A stretch of 64,000 bases of DNA from Haloferax mucosum ATCC BAA-1512 (GTDB lineage Archaea > Halobacteriota > Halobacteria > Halobacteriales > Haloferacaceae). The position numbers and the translations under genes were made by a program. The notes under the pieces are model-generated. The model was not told the origin of the DNA. It worked only from the letters and a program-made list of their open reading frames with translations, and ran no database searches. The stretch is taken from NCBI RefSeq assembly GCF_000337815.1, contig NZ_AOLN01000006.1:248001-312000 (forward strand). Direction: 5' to 3'. Below are positions 46,036 to 54,136 of this stretch, in pieces; position 1 is the stretch's first letter, and each line of letters opens with the position of its first letter.

Positions 46036-47109
46036 ATGGCAATCGTATTCGGACTCGAAGCCATCGACATTCTGGTCCTCGTCATGGCCTCGTTCGCGGG
46101 CGGCATGTTCGGTGCGTCTATCGGCGCACTGCCGGCGTTCATCTTCACCGGCTTCATGGTGCTCATCGGTGAGGCGGGCAACGTCGTCTCGAGCGAGTTC
46201 GTCGGCGGCGGCGGTCTCATCGCAGACGCCGCGGGTGGCTACGGCGCAGGTATCGTCGGACCGCTCGCGTTCGGTCCGGTGTTCGGCCCGCACGTCGCCT
46301 TCGCAGGCGGTGTCGCCGCCGCGGCCTACGCCGCAAAGTACGACGGGATGCCCGAACCCGAAGACGGTGACTACCACCCCGCAAAAGACATCGCGTACGC
46401 CCTCGGCACGCGGCCAGACATCCTCGCTGTCGGTGGTGTCTTCGGTGTCATCGGCATGGCGATTCGCCAGACCTCCGGCGGACTCGGTATTCCGATGGAC
46501 CCGCCCGCGGTCGGCGTCATCCTGACTGCGCTCCTCGCGCGCGCAGTGTTCGGATACAGCATCATCGGTTCGCCGAACGGCGACGGTATCCTCGACATGA
46601 CGCCGTTCGAACGCGGTAAGAAGCGCACGACGCTGGCGGACGGCGGAAGCACGCAGTCGTACCGACTGGCCGTCGAACCGTGGCTCCCCCACCAGTACAA
46701 ATGGAGCGGTGTTGCCACGATCGGTTTCGCCGTCGGTATCCTCAGCGCGTACATCTTCGCGCGGACCGGGAGCCTGTTCATCCCGTTCGGTATCTCCGCG
46801 GCGAGCCTGCTGTTCTTGAACCTCGGCGTCGAGAAGTTCCCTGTCACTCACCACATGGCGTTGCCGGCGACGTTCATCGCCAGCATGGTCATGATCGACG
46901 GGTCGAGCGTCCCCGTGGCACTCGTGGCCGGTGCCGCCTTCGGTGTCCTCGGCGCACTCATCGGAGAGTTCTGGGAGCGCGTGCTCTACGCCCACGGCGA
47001 CACCCACGTTGACCCGCCGGCGGCGTCCATCATGACGACCACGCTCATCATCGGCGTGCTGGCGCTCATGGGAGTCTTCTCCACGAGCGGTGCAGTTCCG
47101 CTCCCCTGA
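46036..47109 (+). CDS. Putative glycerol transporter (glpK-linked membrane protein)
   Basis: 357 residues, roughly ten hydrophobic helices with many small residues (GGMFGASIGALPAFIFTGFM). It begins 2 bp after the glpK stop, so it is co-transcribed. In Haloferax the gene downstream of glpK is called glpX and proposed to take up glycerol; this protein fits by size and place. It is not an aquaporin-type GlpF: no NPA motif is seen. The transport role rests on context, not on a recognised channel motif. The downstream ptsH2 gene known from H. volcanii is missing here. Confidence 0.7.
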   Translation: MAIVFGLEAIDILVLVMASFAGGMFGASIGALPAFIFTGFMVLIGEAGNVVSSEFVGGGGLIADAAGGYGAGIVGPLAFGPVFGPHVAFAGGVAAAAYAAKYDGMPEPEDGDYHPAKDIAYALGTRPDILAVGGVFGVIGMAIRQTSGGLGIPMDPPAVGVILTALLARAVFGYSIIGSPNGDGILDMTPFERGKKRTTLADGGSTQSYRLAVEPWLPHQYKWSGVATIGFAVGILSAYIFARTGSLFIPFGISAASLLFLNLGVEKFPVTHHMALPATFIASMVMIDGSSVPVALVAGAAFGVLGALIGEFWERVLYAHGDTHVDPPAASIMTTTLIIGVLALMGVFSTSGAVPLP

Positions 47110-47158
47110 GCCAGCCGGCCGAACGAAACCAATTATTTAGGCAGTTCGACATTATTTC

Positions 47159-48361
47159 ATGAATATAGAATCGAGAATCAAGCGACGACAACGCCGAGAC
47201 GGCGAGCAACGCTTGGTTCTGGACTACGAGCCATTGTCCCCGACCACGCATCTCGACGAACCGGTCAACTGCGGACCGGTTTTAGAGCGACTGCTCGACC
47301 ACATCGACCCAGTGTTCGACGGCACGCTCCCGCCTAACGCGTACCTCTACGGTCCAAAGGGAGCGGGCAAATCGGCCGTCGTGACGACGCTTTTCGAACG
47401 CCTGTCGTGTCTCTCGACGACGAACCACGCGGCGATTCACACGACGACTCGCGTTCGGGCGACGTTCTCTCCGGAATTCGTCTACGTCGATACGCGACAG
47501 ACGACGAGCGGGTTCGCGTTTTATCACGCTGTGTTGGACGCCATCGTGGACGACGACATCCCGAGACAGGGCGTCAAGACCGAGACGCTCCAATCGCGGC
47601 TTCAACAGGTGTTAGAGCGCCCGAAATCTGGGGTGGTACTCGCGGTTGACCACCTCGGCGAACCCGGAACAATCGGTGACTCGGAGTTCATCGACATCTG
47701 CGCCGGCCTCCCGAGCAACATCAGTTGGATTGCGATTTCGCGGACGGAACCGTCGGAGACGCCGTTGACCGACTACACCGCGGCGCAGATAGAAATCGAG
47801 CGCTACCAGCGCCAAGTGCTGGTTGACGTGTTGATGACGCGAGCTTCGGCCGGCGGCTCTCGGCAGTCATTAGACCACCGTCTCGCCTGCGACATCGCAG
47901 ATTGGGCCGACGGTGACGCTCACGATGCGCTCGCCGCGCTGTTCGGTGCGGCCGATAGCGCGATGCTCAATCAGCACGCGACGATAACGGCCGCGGACGT
48001 CAACGCCGGTATCGAGGCTGTCCCGCGACCCGGTATCTCACTCGGGCGCGCGTTCGCGTTGCCGACGAATCGCCAGCGGGTGCTCAGGCATCTGCTCGAA
48101 CTACAGACCGACCAACCCGATTCCGTGCGAGAGGCGAGCGAACGCATCTCGGAGTCGGTTTCCCTCTCGGCCGCGACGATCAAGCGCATCCTCTACGAAC
48201 TCGCCGAAGACGGCATCGTGAGACGCGTCACTGCCGAGCGAACGAATCGAAAAGGGCGACCACCGAGTCGGCTCGAACCGTGTTTCCCGACGGTCGTCTT
48301 CGAGCGGTTGTTCGCGTTGAACTACGCGACGAAGCTCTCGGACGCGGCGCAGGCGCAGTAG
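47159..48361 (+). CDS. Orc1/Cdc6-like AAA+ ATPase with degenerate Walker B
   Basis: 400 residues. AAA+ domain about 35-275 with Walker A GPKGAGKS (65-72) and a C-terminal winged helix (about 310-395). It aligns in plan with Orc1/Cdc6 initiators, but Walker B is VVLAVDHLGE, with His165 in place of the catalytic Glu of the usual DE, so ATP hydrolysis may be impaired. The initiator-specific motif could not be found. Haloarchaea encode many orc genes, several without a nearby origin. The 49 bp before the start holds an ATTATTTAG-like promoter; no origin repeats were seen. Confidence 0.75.
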   Translation: MNIESRIKRRQRRDGEQRLVLDYEPLSPTTHLDEPVNCGPVLERLLDHIDPVFDGTLPPNAYLYGPKGAGKSAVVTTLFERLSCLSTTNHAAIHTTTRVRATFSPEFVYVDTRQTTSGFAFYHAVLDAIVDDDIPRQGVKTETLQSRLQQVLERPKSGVVLAVDHLGEPGTIGDSEFIDICAGLPSNISWIAISRTEPSETPLTDYTAAQIEIERYQRQVLVDVLMTRASAGGSRQSLDHRLACDIADWADGDAHDALAALFGAADSAMLNQHATITAADVNAGIEAVPRPGISLGRAFALPTNRQRVLRHLLELQTDQPDSVREASERISESVSLSAATIKRILYELAEDGIVRRVTAERTNRKGRPPSRLEPCFPTVVFERLFALNYATKLSDAAQAQ

Positions 48362-48365
48362 CAGG

Positions 48366-49691
48366 TTAGGCGTGCGTCTGTGTCACGCCGACGACGCTAT
48401 CGAGCGCAGTTTCGAGAATGTCGATAGCGAGGTCGAGTTCGCGTTCGGTCACGTCGAGCGGCGGAAGCAACCGGAGCGACCGCTTGCCACAACCGAGCGT
48501 GAGCAGACCCTCGCCTAACGCCGCTTTCAGCGCCTCGTCGCGGTGCTCTTTGGTGTCGAATTCAATCGCCGTCATCAGACCGAGACCGCGAACGTCGGTG
48601 ACGCAGTCCGCGCGCCCGGCGAGCGTGTCGAGACGGTCGCGGAGGTACGTCCCTTTCTCGGTCGCGTTCGACATCAGATTCTGTTCTTCGATGAGTTCGA
48701 GCGTCAGCGCGCCCTGAATCGACGCGAGAATGTCGCCCGCGCCCCACGTCGAGGAGAGGCGCGCTTCGGTATCGGGAAAGAGGTCGTCGTTCGACACCGT
48801 CGCGCCGACGCGGAGGGCTTTCGCGCTGGTAATCACGTCGGGTTCGAGGTCGTAGTGGTCGGACGCCCACATCTCGCCGGTACGGCCGACACCGGACTGG
48901 ATTTCGTCGGCGATGACGGGGATGTCGTGTTCGCTACAGATAGCCTGCACTTCGCGCATGAACTCCTCGCTGGGCACGCGGTAGCCGCCTTCGCCTTGGA
49001 CCGGTTCGAGGATGAGGAAGGCGACCTGCTCGGCTGGGAGATGGCCGTGTTTCGCGTCCAGTTTCTCGCGGAGCCCTTCGAGTCCCGCCATCGAGTACGG
49101 AGCGTCGTGAATCCCGCTTATCTCGGGGAACTTCCGCCGGTGGACGGACTTCGAGCGGTTGAGCGAGAGCGCGCCGAGGGTTCGACCGTGGAACGCGCCT
49201 TCGAAGGTGATGCCGTACTTCGGCGTTTCGCAGTGGTCGTAGCAGATTTTGATGGCGTTTTCGACCGCCTCGGCGCCGGAGTTCGACAGGAAGACCGTAT
49301 CCATGCCGTAGTGGTCCGTGGCGTCCGTCAGGAGGTCCATGAGATGGGACGGACCGGGAAGCGACGTCGTCTCCGGCGTGCCGCCGGTGCTCACGTAGAA
49401 GTCCTGTCCGGCGATTTTCATCGGGTCAACGAGGTCGAGACCGTCGAGACGCGCTTTCAGTTCGGGGTTGTTGTAGCCGAGCGGCGCGGCGGCGACGTGG
49501 CTGGTGAAGTCCAGCAACACGTTGCCGTCCGGGTCGGTACAGAACGGCCCGATTGCGTCTTTCGTGATGTCCCACACGAACTCGTAGACGTACGTACTGG
49601 TCGCGGCCGTCTCCTGATGATATTCGACCCACTCCGTCGCTTTTGGACCGGGAAGCGACGTCACACTCGGCTCGACAGAATCTCGATCCAT
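48366..49691 (-). CDS. Class III PLP-dependent aminotransferase
   Basis: 441 residues from the ATG at 49691 (MDRDSVEPSVTSLPGPKATE). Class III marks: SNSGAEAVENAIK near 142, FEGAFHGRTLGALSLN near 166, the Asp of DEIQSGVGRTG that holds the PLP ring nitrogen near 275, and the Schiff-base Lys in TSAKALRVG near 303. This family covers 4-aminobutyrate, ornithine, lysine-6 and related aminotransferases; the substrate cannot be fixed. It is divergent from nothing close: the IclR gene lies 277 bp upstream on the same strand. Confidence 0.92.
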   Translation of the reverse strand: MDRDSVEPSVTSLPGPKATEWVEYHQETAATSTYVYEFVWDITKDAIGPFCTDPDGNVLLDFTSHVAAAPLGYNNPELKARLDGLDLVDPMKIAGQDFYVSTGGTPETTSLPGPSHLMDLLTDATDHYGMDTVFLSNSGAEAVENAIKICYDHCETPKYGITFEGAFHGRTLGALSLNRSKSVHRRKFPEISGIHDAPYSMAGLEGLREKLDAKHGHLPAEQVAFLILEPVQGEGGYRVPSEEFMREVQAICSEHDIPVIADEIQSGVGRTGEMWASDHYDLEPDVITSAKALRVGATVSNDDLFPDTEARLSSTWGAGDILASIQGALTLELIEEQNLMSNATEKGTYLRDRLDTLAGRADCVTDVRGLGLMTAIEFDTKEHRDEALKAALGEGLLTLGCGKRSLRLLPPLDVTERELDLAIDILETALDSVVGVTQTHA

Positions 49692-49968
49692 ACTCACCCA
49701 GTACTTAACAATCATACATAAATTTAGCTGATAAACGTTGTATCGGCTCGAACGACCCTCTGAGCGAGCCGATTGTCTCGTTCCCATCGAGCCAGTTTTG
49801 ATAATTTCGAACAAGATAGTCTCAAGTGAACATCTAACAAAGTACAACTCTATGTCTCTTTCGTACAGTTCGGCGGCGGATACCAACGATGACGAAGCCG
49901 ACGACTCCCGTCGTATCCGCGAGACGGTTGGCGGAACGAGCTTTGCAAGTATCAAACAGCCAATCGAG

Positions 49969-50772
49969 TCAGCGGTTCCGTTCGAAGACGGTCGTTTCGA
50001 GGTTCACCTCGATGATGTTCGCCGCTTGCATCACGAGTTCGGGAATCTCTGTGTGGAATCGCTCGCCGGAGAGCCTGCTCGTCGGGGCCGTCACGCTGAC
50101 CGCGCCGGAGACGTCGCCGTCAACGCCGCGAATCGGCGCGCCGATAGACCGCATCCCGCGGAGTTCTTCTTCGTCGTTGATGGCGTAGCCCTGCTCGCGT
50201 ATCTGTTCGAGTTCCCGAAACAGGTGCTCGGGGTCGGTGATGGTGTTTTCCGTCTGCTCGGCGAGTCCCTGTTCGTCGATGATATCGCGGACGCGCGACT
50301 CGTTGAAGTGACTGAGCATCGCTTTCCCGGTCGATGTGCAGTGGAGGTACTGGGGTGCCTCGCGCATGCGGAGGTGGTAGTCCATCGCAATGGCGTTGTC
50401 ACCGCGACTCTCGTACATGGTCACCTCCTTGCCACGATAGGAGACAGTCAGGTGGACGTACTCGCTCGTCTGTTCGGCGAGTTTGTCCACTTCCAGTTGC
50501 CCCGCTCGATAGAGGTCCGTCTCGTTGCGGACGGTTTCGCCCATCGTGACGAATCGAAATCCGAGTCGGTAGTGACCGTCCGACTTCACGACGAATCCCT
50601 CGTCTTCGAGCGTTGCGAGGTACGTGTGGACCGTCCCCTTCGACGCGTCGAGTTCGTCACAGAGGTCGCCGAACGTCGGGTCGGACCGCCGCTGAATCGT
50701 GGCCAATATCTCGCTCGCCGTCTGCACGGATTTGATGCGGCGGGGGGCGTCCGCTTGCCGACTATCGTCCAT
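49969..50772 (-). CDS. IclR-family transcriptional regulator
   Basis: 267 residues. An N-terminal winged HTH (about 10-75) has VQTASEILATIQRRSDPTFG and the recognition helix in DELDASKGTVHTYLATLEDE. The IclR effector-binding GAF-like domain (about 85-265) includes HCTSTGKAMLSHFNES. IclR proteins usually respond to an organic acid and control nearby catabolic genes; candidates are the downstream aminotransferase or the divergent NhaC operon. A TATA-like TGGTATATC lies about 30 bp upstream. Confidence 0.9.
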   Translation of the reverse strand: MDDSRQADAPRRIKSVQTASEILATIQRRSDPTFGDLCDELDASKGTVHTYLATLEDEGFVVKSDGHYRLGFRFVTMGETVRNETDLYRAGQLEVDKLAEQTSEYVHLTVSYRGKEVTMYESRGDNAIAMDYHLRMREAPQYLHCTSTGKAMLSHFNESRVRDIIDEQGLAEQTENTITDPEHLFRELEQIREQGYAINDEEELRGMRSIGAPIRGVDGDVSGAVSVTAPTSRLSGERFHTEIPELVMQAANIIEVNLETTVFERNR

Positions 50773-50910
50773 ACGTGTCGCTTCTCACCGGACTCGTAAT
50801 AGTTCTGGTATATCAAACAGTGAACGGCCAGCGTGTTTTATCAGTCCGCTTTCGGCCAGTACGCGTTTGGAATTCACAAACATAACGGGACAGAATGTTC
50901 GAATACAAAA

Positions 50911-50918
50911 TTTATATA
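50911..50918 (+). promoter_or_regulatory. TATA box upstream of the nhaC leader ORF
   Basis: TTTATATA, 26-33 bp before the ATG at 50944 but about 200 bp before the nhaC ATG. It implies that transcription begins at or near the short ORF. Confidence 0.6.
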
Positions 50919-50943
50919 GGACATTCATGATTGTTTGAGTGGT

Positions 50944-51126
50944 ATGGGTTGCCAACCACACGACCGCCGTCGGCACGCCGCCGCGGGGGACTGGTTGCGA
51001 GCGTTCGCGTATCGGCTTTCAATCTCTCTCAGTAGGACCGCCCCGACGGCGGTGGCCGGCGAGTTCGACCGTTCACCGGTGGTTGCTTCCCGACAGTACG
51101 CTTCGGAGGTGTCTCGATGGGATTAG
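50944..51126 (+). CDS. Possible 60-residue leader ORF overlapping nhaC
   Basis: 60 codons (MGCQPHDRRRHAAAGDWLRA...), ending 10 bp inside nhaC in a different frame. The TATA box at 50911-50918 fits a leaderless start exactly here, so ribosomes loading at the mRNA's 5' end would meet this frame first. The peptide is basic and polar, unlike typical acidic haloarchaeal proteins, so its value may be in translational coupling rather than as a protein. It could also be an ordinary untranslated leader. Confidence 0.4.
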   Translation: MGCQPHDRRRHAAAGDWLRAFAYRLSISLSRTAPTAVAGEFDRSPVVASRQYASEVSRWD

Positions 51127-52586
51127 CGTTCGAGCCGCGGCTGTACGAGGACATCGACGCCGAAAAACGACCGTCGCTCGCCGAGGCGCTCGTCCCCGTC
51201 TTCGGAATGCTCGTCTTCCTCGGTGTGGGTATCGCCGGCTACGGACTGGACCCGCAGTTCCCGCTCTTTTGGGGCATCACGTTCACGGGTCTCTTCAGTC
51301 GCTACTGGCTCGACATCTCGTGGGAGGAACTCTACAACGGCATCACGGACAGTCTCCACATGGGGATTCAGGTCATCCTCATCATGTTCGTCGTCTACGC
51401 GCTCATCGCCACATGGGTCGCCGCGGGGACGATTCCGAGTCTGATGTACTACGGGTTGGAACTGTTGACGCCGAAGGTTTTCCTGCCCGTGACGGCGGTC
51501 CTCGCGGCTATCGTCACGTTCGCCATCGGGTCGTCGTGGACGGCCGCCGGAACCCTCGGCGTCTCGTTTATCGGTATCGGTGCTGGGCTTGGTATCCCCG
51601 CGCCGATGACCGCGGGAGCCATCCTGTCGGGCGCGTACATGGGCGACAAGCAGTCGCCGCTTTCGGACACGACGAACCTCGCGGCGGCCGTGACGAACAC
51701 CGACCTGTTCGACCACGTCAACGCGATGCGAGACAGTTCGCTCGTCGCGTTCGTCATCGCGGTCGCACTGTACGCCATCCTCGGCTTCCAGGCGTCCGGT
51801 GACATCCCGGTGGGCCGTATCGCAGAGATTCAAGGCGCACTCGTCGGGTCGTACGAGATTTCAGCCCTCACGTTCGTCCCGCTTTTGGTCACGTTCGGAC
51901 TCGCCATTTACGGCGTCCCCGCGCTACCGACGCTCGGCGCGGGCGTGTTCGCGGGCGCGGCGACGGCAGTGACGATGCAGGGAACGAACTTCGCCGACGT
52001 GTGGACGATTGCCCAGTCCGGAACGAGTCCCGCGACCGGGATGGAACTCGTCAACGGTCTGCTGTCCAACGGCGGCATGATTGGCGGCGCGTGGGTCGTC
52101 ACCATCGCCATCGCCGCGCTCTCGCTCGGTGGCATGCTCGAACGGGCCGGTATTCTCGCCGTCCTCGCACACCACCTCGGTCGGCTCAGCCGCGGCGTCG
52201 CCAGTCTGACCGGCGTCACCGCCGTCTCCGCGGTGTCGATGAACGTTCTCGCCGCAGAGCAGTATATCAGCATCGTCGTCCCCGGAATCACGCTTCGGAA
52301 CCTCTACGAAGAACAGGGGCTCCAAAGCGAGAACCTCTCGCGGGCCATCGAATCCGCCGGAACGACGACGAGCGCGCTCATCCCGTGGAACAGCGGGGCG
52401 CTCTTTATGGCCGGGACGCTCGGGGTCGGCACCCTCGAATACGCTCCGTACTACTTCTTCGGCATCCTCTCTCCAGTGGTCTTACTGCTGATGGGTCTCA
52501 CCGGCTGGCAAATCACGTACAAAGCGGGCGCGGCCCCCGCCGGTGCCGACGCGCACTCCGGGTCGGCATCGACGACGGACGACTGA
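51117..52586 (+). CDS. nhaC: NhaC-family Na+/H+ antiporter
   Basis: 489 residues, about eleven or twelve membrane helices. NhaC marks: GIQVILIMFVVYALIATWVA, the central ITFAIGSSWTAAGTLGVSF-like stretch with GSSW, and GAYMGDKQSPLSDTTNLAAA with the charged residues conserved in this family. It exchanges Na+ for H+ at the cell membrane for pH and salt balance; some members exchange organic acids such as malate for lactate. The start follows a possible short leader ORF that overlaps by 10 bp. Confidence 0.92.
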   Translation: MGLAFEPRLYEDIDAEKRPSLAEALVPVFGMLVFLGVGIAGYGLDPQFPLFWGITFTGLFSRYWLDISWEELYNGITDSLHMGIQVILIMFVVYALIATWVAAGTIPSLMYYGLELLTPKVFLPVTAVLAAIVTFAIGSSWTAAGTLGVSFIGIGAGLGIPAPMTAGAILSGAYMGDKQSPLSDTTNLAAAVTNTDLFDHVNAMRDSSLVAFVIAVALYAILGFQASGDIPVGRIAEIQGALVGSYEISALTFVPLLVTFGLAIYGVPALPTLGAGVFAGAATAVTMQGTNFADVWTIAQSGTSPATGMELVNGLLSNGGMIGGAWVVTIAIAALSLGGMLERAGILAVLAHHLGRLSRGVASLTGVTAVSAVSMNVLAAEQYISIVVPGITLRNLYEEQGLQSENLSRAIESAGTTTSALIPWNSGALFMAGTLGVGTLEYAPYYFFGILSPVVLLLMGLTGWQITYKAGAAPAGADAHSGSASTTDD

Positions 52587-52598
52587 AAGCGACGTGAG

Positions 52599-53318
52599 TC
52601 AGGGGTCGAGCAGTTTCGCCTCGGCCTTTCGGAGATGTTCGAGGACCGTGGTCTTCGAGATATCCAACTCATCGGCGAGTTCGCGGGTCGATACCTCGCG
52701 TGGCCAATTATAGTAGCCCCGCTCGCGGGCCAGTTCGAACACCTCGCGCTGTCGCGGTGAGAGCGTTTCGAGTTGGTGAACGTCTCGCGGCCCGCCGCTC
52801 ACCGCACCGATGCGCGCGATTTTGATGTCCGCGTTCGACCGGTCTCTGACCGCGTCAAGCGCCGCTTCGATTTCGCTTCGTGTCCCCGTGTAGCGGACGT
52901 CCCAGTACTCTCGTCCGTCTTCGATTTTCCCCGGCGCACTGTGGACGAAACCCTGTTTTCGTAACTGGGGGAAGATGAGGTCGTCGGGGTCGTATTCGAC
53001 GAACACCTCGCGGGCGACTGCGCCGGGGGCGACGCGCTGTCTCCGCGTGTCGAACTGCGTTTGAATCTCCTCGATTGTACCGACGAGCGGCGACGACCCG
53101 ACCGCCTCTATCAACTGCGTCACCTCCCGATCCGACTCGGCGTAGGCCGTGTACAGCCCGGTGACCGTCGATGACTCGGTCCCGTACGTCGGCGTCTCGT
53201 AGACGGCGTGGGCGATGATGCCTCCGGGCCGGTCGGCAGTCGCCTGAATAGCCCAACAGTTCGGGTGCCAGAGGTCGAGCGTCAAGTGAGTGCCTGTGTC
53301 AGTCATCGACGCGCTCAT
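52599..53318 (-). CDS. HTH_10 (Bat-type) transcriptional regulator
   Basis: 239 residues. About 1-160 is a Bat-associated GAF/HTH-linked sensory domain without cofactor motifs; HTH_10 is at about 180-236 with TLSPRQREVFELARERGYYN and STRELADELDISKTTVLEHL. Starts at 53318 and 53306 are both in frame and I cannot choose. It is convergent with nhaC (13 bp between ends). Targets unknown. Confidence 0.88.
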   Translation of the reverse strand: MSASMTDTGTHLTLDLWHPNCWAIQATADRPGGIIAHAVYETPTYGTESSTVTGLYTAYAESDREVTQLIEAVGSSPLVGTIEEIQTQFDTRRQRVAPGAVAREVFVEYDPDDLIFPQLRKQGFVHSAPGKIEDGREYWDVRYTGTRSEIEAALDAVRDRSNADIKIARIGAVSGGPRDVHQLETLSPRQREVFELARERGYYNWPREVSTRELADELDISKTTVLEHLRKAEAKLLDP

Positions 53319-53438
53319 ACGGCTCTTGTGCGGTGCGTCGTGGTAAGTCTATCACTGTCGGTCGGCGTCGCCGGAAGACGGTGTGAGACGACCTCGCTCC
53401 GAGAGCGCGGCACGACAGTCACCCGGCGGCTGTGGGAC

Positions 53439-53876
53439 TCACTCGCTCGACGCCTCGGGCCGTGGAACGAGGACGACCGGCACCGGCGACAGTCGCGCGA
53501 GTCGGTCCGCCGTGCTCCCGAGAATCGCCTCCGGGAGCGACGTACTGCCGTGACGACCGGCGACGACGAGGCCGGCACCGACCGCTTCGGCGTGGGCGAG
53601 AATCCCGTCGGACGGCGTCTGCGCCCGGCGGACCTCGGTGTCGATAGTCACCGTCGGCCGGTCGCTGGCCGCGACGGACGCGTCCACGAGGTCTCGAATC
53701 GCGGCGTCCAACTCGGCGACGTCCTCCACGTCGAAGCCGAGCCGACCACCCGCGGACTCAACCACGGTTACCACGTGGACGGCGGCGTCGAACGCCGCGG
53801 CAATCGACAGCGCGTGTTCGAGCGCGGCGTTCGACGCGTCGGTTCCGTCGATGGCGACGAGGATGGATTCGTACAT
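53439..53876 (-). CDS. Universal stress protein UspA (single domain)
   Basis: 145 residues, one UspA domain: MYESILVAIDGTDASNAAL at the start and the ATP loop VVAGRHGSTSLPEAILGSTA at the end, intact G-x2-G-x9-G-S layout in a slightly altered form (GRHGSTSLPEAILGST). Soluble and acidic. Gene stands alone with 120 bp to the HTH_10 gene. A stress-related ATP-binding protein; partner unknown. Confidence 0.92.
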   Translation of the reverse strand: MYESILVAIDGTDASNAALEHALSIAAAFDAAVHVVTVVESAGGRLGFDVEDVAELDAAIRDLVDASVAASDRPTVTIDTEVRRAQTPSDGILAHAEAVGAGLVVAGRHGSTSLPEAILGSTADRLARLSPVPVVLVPRPEASSE

Positions 53877-54011
53877 AGTGGGTGACGCCGCGGCGCGGGC
53901 AAAAAGACTCTGTCGGGCATCCGCAGGAGCGAATCACCGCGACTGGCCACATAGCGACTAGTCCACATAGAAGGATGTGAAGACAATTCTCATACATAGT
54001 CTATAGAGAAT

Positions 54012-54019
54012 ATTTATAT
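54012..54019 (+). promoter_or_regulatory. TATA box of the MgtC leader ORF/operon
   Basis: TTTATATT, 31-38 bp before the ATG at 54050 and about 120 bp before the MgtC gene's ATG, so the transcript should include the short upstream ORF. Confidence 0.55.
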
Positions 54020-54049
54020 TGTGGGCGTATAGAGTGCACAGCTAATCAG

Positions 54050-54136
54050 ATGATTCGAAGAACGGAAGTCGGAGCGGTCACCCTCCAAAAGCGAGCGCGA
54101 CCCGGGCGGGAGTTCGCCCGCCGGAGGCGGTACTGA
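54050..54136 (+). CDS. Possible 28-residue leader ORF overlapping the MgtC gene
   Basis: 28 codons (MIRRTEVGAVTLQKRARPGR...) ending in TGA whose last base is the first of the next ATG (TGATG). Very Arg-rich. It begins near the predicted transcription start and contains a GC-rich hairpin (CGGGCGGGAGTTCGCCCG, about 54106-54123). Like the ORF before nhaC it may couple or attenuate translation of the transporter gene. The bacterial mgtC/mgtA leaders are a functional parallel only. Confidence 0.4.
   Translation: MIRRTEVGAVTLQKRARPGREFARRRRY

Noticed and set aside
44489-46042. Long minus-strand open frame across glpK
   Set aside because: Antisense shadow; GlpK motifs are all on the plus strand.
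47110-47158. Replication origin beside the Orc1/Cdc6-like gene
   Set aside because: No inverted ORB-like repeats and no long AT-rich unwinding element on either side.
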